Positions 37,543-40,264 of a stretch of 40,264 nt of DNA are shown here, piece after piece. The stretch is taken from the IMG/VR virus record IMGVR_UViG_3300025669_000086, positions 1-40,264 of that record; one strand, 5' to 3'. Source of the DNA: a virus. Positions within the stretch are counted from its first letter, which is position 1. Every line of letters begins with the position of its first letter. Both the position numbers and the translations under genes were made by a program. Below the pieces are notes generated by a model that saw nothing but the letters and a program-made list of their open reading frames with translations, had not been told where the DNA came from and ran no database searches.

Positions 37543-38291
37543 ATTGGGACCACTCCTCTACCAATAAGCATCTTGGTCGGTTGTCCTTCTTCAATGCTAT
37601 TTTGTGATCCTCCACATGGCAATACCACCTTGCCCTTATGGTCTTGGTTCGATGATCTAATCGTGTTTCTCGTCTTACCACGCGCCAACATTGGCTTAGG
37701 GTAGGCGAGACTCTTCAGCCCCATCTCTACCGCCTTCTTCATGCCAGCCTTGTTGATTGGTTTCCAATACAAATGCTTGCCAAGATCAAAATGAGGTGTC
37801 ACTTGTGAATTTGGCATAGATTTCTTTAGGTCACTTACTGAACTTGTACCGTGTCGTTGGTTGCAAGTTCTGGCTGGCACAAAAACACCGTCAATATTAA
37901 ACCCATCTAGTCTCTTCTTGGTTGTCCCGCTGTAAATCCATGACGCAGCTTGGTAAATTCCTCCGTGATGGTCCTCTTCAATGTCAGCAAACGAGAGCAC
38001 CAAATTGGCTAATTTGTGCTTCCTTATATGCCCAATTGCATTACCAATCATCCTCGTTAGTGGCTTATCATACTCGGGCAACCGCACAAGGCGAGTAAGT
38101 TCCCACAGATTGTGAACTTCCCACCTTCCAGTAGCAATTGAAAATATACAACAAGCCACAACTGATAATGGTGGAGTAACCACGTCCCCATAACACAACT
38201 GGACGTTACTTGGCATTCTGCCGCTGTAGTGATATGGAATCACCAAACTACGGCAAGCCTTCATACTCACTTCTCTATACTTACTAGCCAA
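37524..38291 (-). CDS. Mom-like DNA modification acyltransferase
   Basis: A 255-residue protein if started at TTG 38291, which has GGGAGG 8 nt upstream; an upstream ATG at 38321 has a weaker site. The family signature of phage Mu Mom-like GNAT-fold enzymes is present: VIPYHYSGRMPSN (N-terminal), LVRLPEYDKPLTRMIGNAIG, the central DIEEDHHGGIYQAASWIYSG and the C-terminal RHGTSS. Mu Mom converts adenine in DNA to an N6-carbamoylmethyl derivative that blocks restriction. The Shine-Dalgarno lies inside the preceding ParB-like gene, so the two are coupled. A Lys/Gly-rich C-terminal tail of 70 residues is extra. Confidence 0.8.
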   Translation of the reverse strand: MASKYREVSMKACRSLVIPYHYSGRMPSNVQLCYGDVVTPPLSVVACCIFSIATGRWEVHNLWELTRLVRLPEYDKPLTRMIGNAIGHIRKHKLANLVLSFADIEEDHHGGIYQAASWIYSGTTKKRLDGFNIDGVFVPARTCNQRHGTSSVSDLKKSMPNSQVTPHFDLGKHLYWKPINKAGMKKAVEMGLKSLAYPKPMLARGKTRNTIRSSNQDHKGKVVLPCGGSQNSIEEGQPTKMLIGRGVVPIKKPQK

Positions 38292-39459
38292 TGTCGATAC
38301 CTCCCATTCTTGGGTGTTCATCAAGAACTCTGAACCCAGCTTCGTCTTGAGTATAAGCCAAAGCACAATCGCTCATAACCAAGCGTTTCTTTTTTCTGAA
38401 CACTTGCCAAGCTTTGACAATCATGGCAAGCTTTTCTCCTATTTGTACATTGGTATCTTCTTCAAGGTTTTCCGCTAACTTATTCAAGGATCGTTGCAGA
38501 GGTTTCAATGAGTCGCCAACTGAAAACTCACTCCAAAACTCGGCAGCAATTTCCCATTGAGTCATAATCAGTCTGGATTCACCATGGGGCTCCTTATCTG
38601 AATATGCATCATAGTCACTATCAGAAGCAGCCATAAGGTACATTAGCCCAGCAGCATAACCCAAACTGATATATTTCTTTATTGACCCAGCACAATCTTC
38701 GTCGTAGACATGCTTGACGCAAGGCACAATCTTGGGGTGATTAGAAATGAACTCCAGAGCTTCGCTGTGTGTTCTTCTCGGCAAGAATGCGTTATTAGAT
38801 GCGCCAGTACGCTTCCATAGTAAGCGGACAGCGTAGTCCAAAATGCGTGTGATTGGTTTGCGGTCTTTCGGGCGGTGTTGGGCAAACGTCTTAGACATAA
38901 ACAAAACGTCCGCCAACGTTCTGGGCTTTACGTTATCCAATGTCCTCGTTGCTTCTTCACTTTCATCAGCCCCAAATGCAACCAATGTTTCGATACTTGG
39001 TTCCGTGTTCCACACTTTGGACCAATAGGAATGTTTTTGCCATAGTTGACATGCAAGAATCAACCCAATAAGTCTGTGTTGCCCGCTTAAAACTTGCCCA
39101 TCCCGGCCGATGATAATTGTTTCCAAGTTCAACTTCCATCGCTTGTTGAGTATGTCTTGGGCTATAGACCTTGCCCATGAATCATCAAATGGGCGGTTCT
39201 TGCGATTGCAACTACATTGCACCTTACAGTTTTCTTCATCCTTAAACAAGTACCTATCGTGGAACTTGACTGTTCTTGTTTCTGTCTTCCATCCGAGTAA
39301 TTGCTTGGCGTGGGCACAAGTTAACGCCTCGTTGCCAACACAAACCCGGACTTCTACGTCAGGATAAACATACTTAGGGCGCAATTTAATCTTCAATTGC
39401 TTCTTGCTTCCCACTTTCTTATGCCTACGTTTCTTGCTTCCTGTTTTCTTATGTATCAT
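38284..39459 (-). CDS. ParB/DGQHR-like protein
   Basis: A 391-residue protein. A basic N terminus repeats HKKTGSKKRR/HKKVGSKKQL. The ParB/sulfiredoxin-like core is WKLNLETIIIGRDGQVLSGQ followed by HRLIGLILACQLW, with SGQHRL matching the xGQHR motif of ParB-like and DGQHR proteins. The rest is helical (about 160-390) and unrecognised. DGQHR proteins accompany several DNA base-modification systems. Here the gene overlaps the aGPT-like gene by 4 nt (ATGA) and the Mom-like gene by 8 nt. A role in DNA modification is inferred. Confidence 0.7.
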   Translation of the reverse strand: MIHKKTGSKKRRHKKVGSKKQLKIKLRPKYVYPDVEVRVCVGNEALTCAHAKQLLGWKTETRTVKFHDRYLFKDEENCKVQCSCNRKNRPFDDSWARSIAQDILNKRWKLNLETIIIGRDGQVLSGQHRLIGLILACQLWQKHSYWSKVWNTEPSIETLVAFGADESEEATRTLDNVKPRTLADVLFMSKTFAQHRPKDRKPITRILDYAVRLLWKRTGASNNAFLPRRTHSEALEFISNHPKIVPCVKHVYDEDCAGSIKKYISLGYAAGLMYLMAASDSDYDAYSDKEPHGESRLIMTQWEIAAEFWSEFSVGDSLKPLQRSLNKLAENLEEDTNVQIGEKLAMIVKAWQVFRKKKRLVMSDCALAYTQDEAGFRVLDEHPRMGGIDIG

Positions 39460-40264
39460 TGAATTGCTTTCTTGCCGGTTTCGGTTATCGTGTACAAAAG
39501 TAAGTCTCGACTTCCCATGTCATGTTTCTCAACATGCACATATCCAAGAGTATCCAACGCCGGAAACTGCCAGCGCTTGAGAGCCTTATCTGTTTGGTTT
39601 GGTGGTCGGGGGCCTGCATAATCACCCACTTTTGTTGGATCTACTTTTGATCTCTTTGCAATTTGATTCCGAGACAATGGAGACCCTGACAACGACAGAC
39701 AATGCAAAATAGCCACTTGAGGCTTTTTCATCTTTGTTTGCCCATTTTCAATCTGGGTATACCCATCGCTTCTTTTTGCTTGGGGTCTCAAATCACATGG
39801 GGTTTTTGCCACTTGCCCATCATACCTCCTCTTTGACCTACCAGTGTTGAACAACATGCGATTGTACTTATCAACCTCACAACAAATATGCTCAATCTCC
39901 CGCATCTCAAACCGAGGCATATCGGGCAAGCGTTCCCTGGTTATTTTGAGCAGGTCTCGCATTCGTTTTTGCCAATCCTTTGGCTTGGGGGGACAACTGG
40001 AGTTGGAAGTTATTTTCTCCTCTTCTCCTGCGAGCCAATACAATCCACGAATACACCCAGGCCCAGGATTGCACCACGTGAGCTTGTCCCTTGCATTCTG
40101 TAACAAGTAAGTGAACCGAAGATCGGTAACCAATTCATAAGCCATGAACCCTCCGAGATAAGGATATTGGACTAACCACTCGTGTGCGTTCTGTAGGCTC
40201 TTGCCGAGTAGCTCGTTGACTAATAGCCTACGATCCTTCCACACAATATCCAAGCACTCGCAAA
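39456..40264 (-). CDS. aGPT-pyrophosphorylase-like protein with winged helix, partial
   Basis: The frame is open to the window edge, so the start is outside; the TTG at 40253 has no Shine-Dalgarno in view. The N-terminal part has FMAYELVTDLRFTYLLQNAR then LTWCNPGPGCIRGLYWLAG, the pattern I associate with alpha-glutamyl/putrescinyl-thymine pyrophosphorylase-clade proteins, a DNA glycosylase-like fold found with thymine hypermodification genes. Residues about 175-265 form a winged helix (QVAILHCLSLSGSPLSRNQI, YTITETGKKAIQ) akin to that of the H1-like gene at 37085. A role in modifying or recognising modified DNA is inferred. Confidence 0.7.
   Translation of the reverse strand, partial: CECLDIVWKDRRLLVNELLGKSLQNAHEWLVQYPYLGGFMAYELVTDLRFTYLLQNARDKLTWCNPGPGCIRGLYWLAGEEEKITSNSSCPPKPKDWQKRMRDLLKITRERLPDMPRFEMREIEHICCEVDKYNRMLFNTGRSKRRYDGQVAKTPCDLRPQAKRSDGYTQIENGQTKMKKPQVAILHCLSLSGSPLSRNQIAKRSKVDPTKVGDYAGPRPPNQTDKALKRWQFPALDTLGYVHVEKHDMGSRDLLLYTITETGKKAIQ

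Noticed and set aside
1-40264. tRNA genes or CRISPR arrays
   Set aside because: No GTTCRANYC-type T-arm in a foldable context and no spaced repeats were seen on reading; a tRNAscan/CRISPR search would settle it.

Overview
The window is part of the genome of a tailed double-stranded DNA bacteriophage, most likely a siphovirus: it has a tape-measure protein, a tail tube and a lambda-like tail chaperone frameshift, and no sheath gene was seen. Nearly everything is encoded on the minus strand, so transcription runs from high to low coordinates. No tRNA, rRNA or CRISPR array was seen. A planctomycete host is likely but inferred. The evidence is a Lys/Ala/Pro-rich histone-H1-like protein fused to a winged helix, the same winged helix on a DNA-modification enzyme, and a secreted trypsin-like protease with a Cys-Pro-rich mature N terminus; all three are styles common in planctomycete genomes.

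Layout in transcription order. (1) 40264-37524: a translationally coupled trio encoding a thymine-hypermodification (aGPT-pyrophosphorylase-like) protein cut by the window edge, a ParB/DGQHR-like protein and a Mom-like DNA modification acyltransferase. (2) 37085-37492: the only free-standing plus-strand gene, encoding the H1-like protein, with its own promoter and a rho-independent terminator. (3) 36881-26981: a nucleotide and replication operon behind a promoter at about 36.95 kb: HAD nucleotidase, thymidylate synthase, an unknown protein, MazG, primase, DNA methylase 1, AAA+ ATPase/helicase and DNA methylase 2. (4) 26836-25191: five small accessory genes behind a TATAAT box and a 32-bp palindrome. 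(5) 25129-13884: packaging and head genes: small and large terminase, portal, Mu F-like head morphogenesis protein, prohead protease with a nested scaffold, decoration protein, major capsid protein and head-tail connectors. (6) 13862-about 6770: a visibly GC-richer cassette inserted inside the connector cluster, with a YiiX-like cysteine amidase, a trypsin-like protease, small membrane proteins and two large fibre-like proteins. (7) 6276-1: gp10-like protein, tail terminator, tube, tail chaperones with a -1 frameshift, tape measure and two further tail proteins.

The most striking content is four gene-invading elements, three of them crowded between 27.7 and 35.8 kb. They are a LAGLIDADG intein in methylase 2, an HNH gene in methylase 1 and an HNH intein in thymidylate synthase, inserted exactly before the catalytic cysteine. 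The fourth is an Ala1-type intein in the head morphogenesis protein. Two of the endonuclease genes appear to be dual-coding: the HNH gene lies in a second frame while the methylase frame stays open across it, and a Vsr/DUF559-like endonuclease is encoded antisense, codon over codon, to almost the whole head-protein intein. The second major theme is DNA hypermodification: the Mom-like, ParB-like and aGPT-like proteins, a thymidylate synthase homologue, MazG, a nucleotidase and two methylases could together make and protect non-canonical DNA. Family calls rest on motif recognition by eye; no database search was run.
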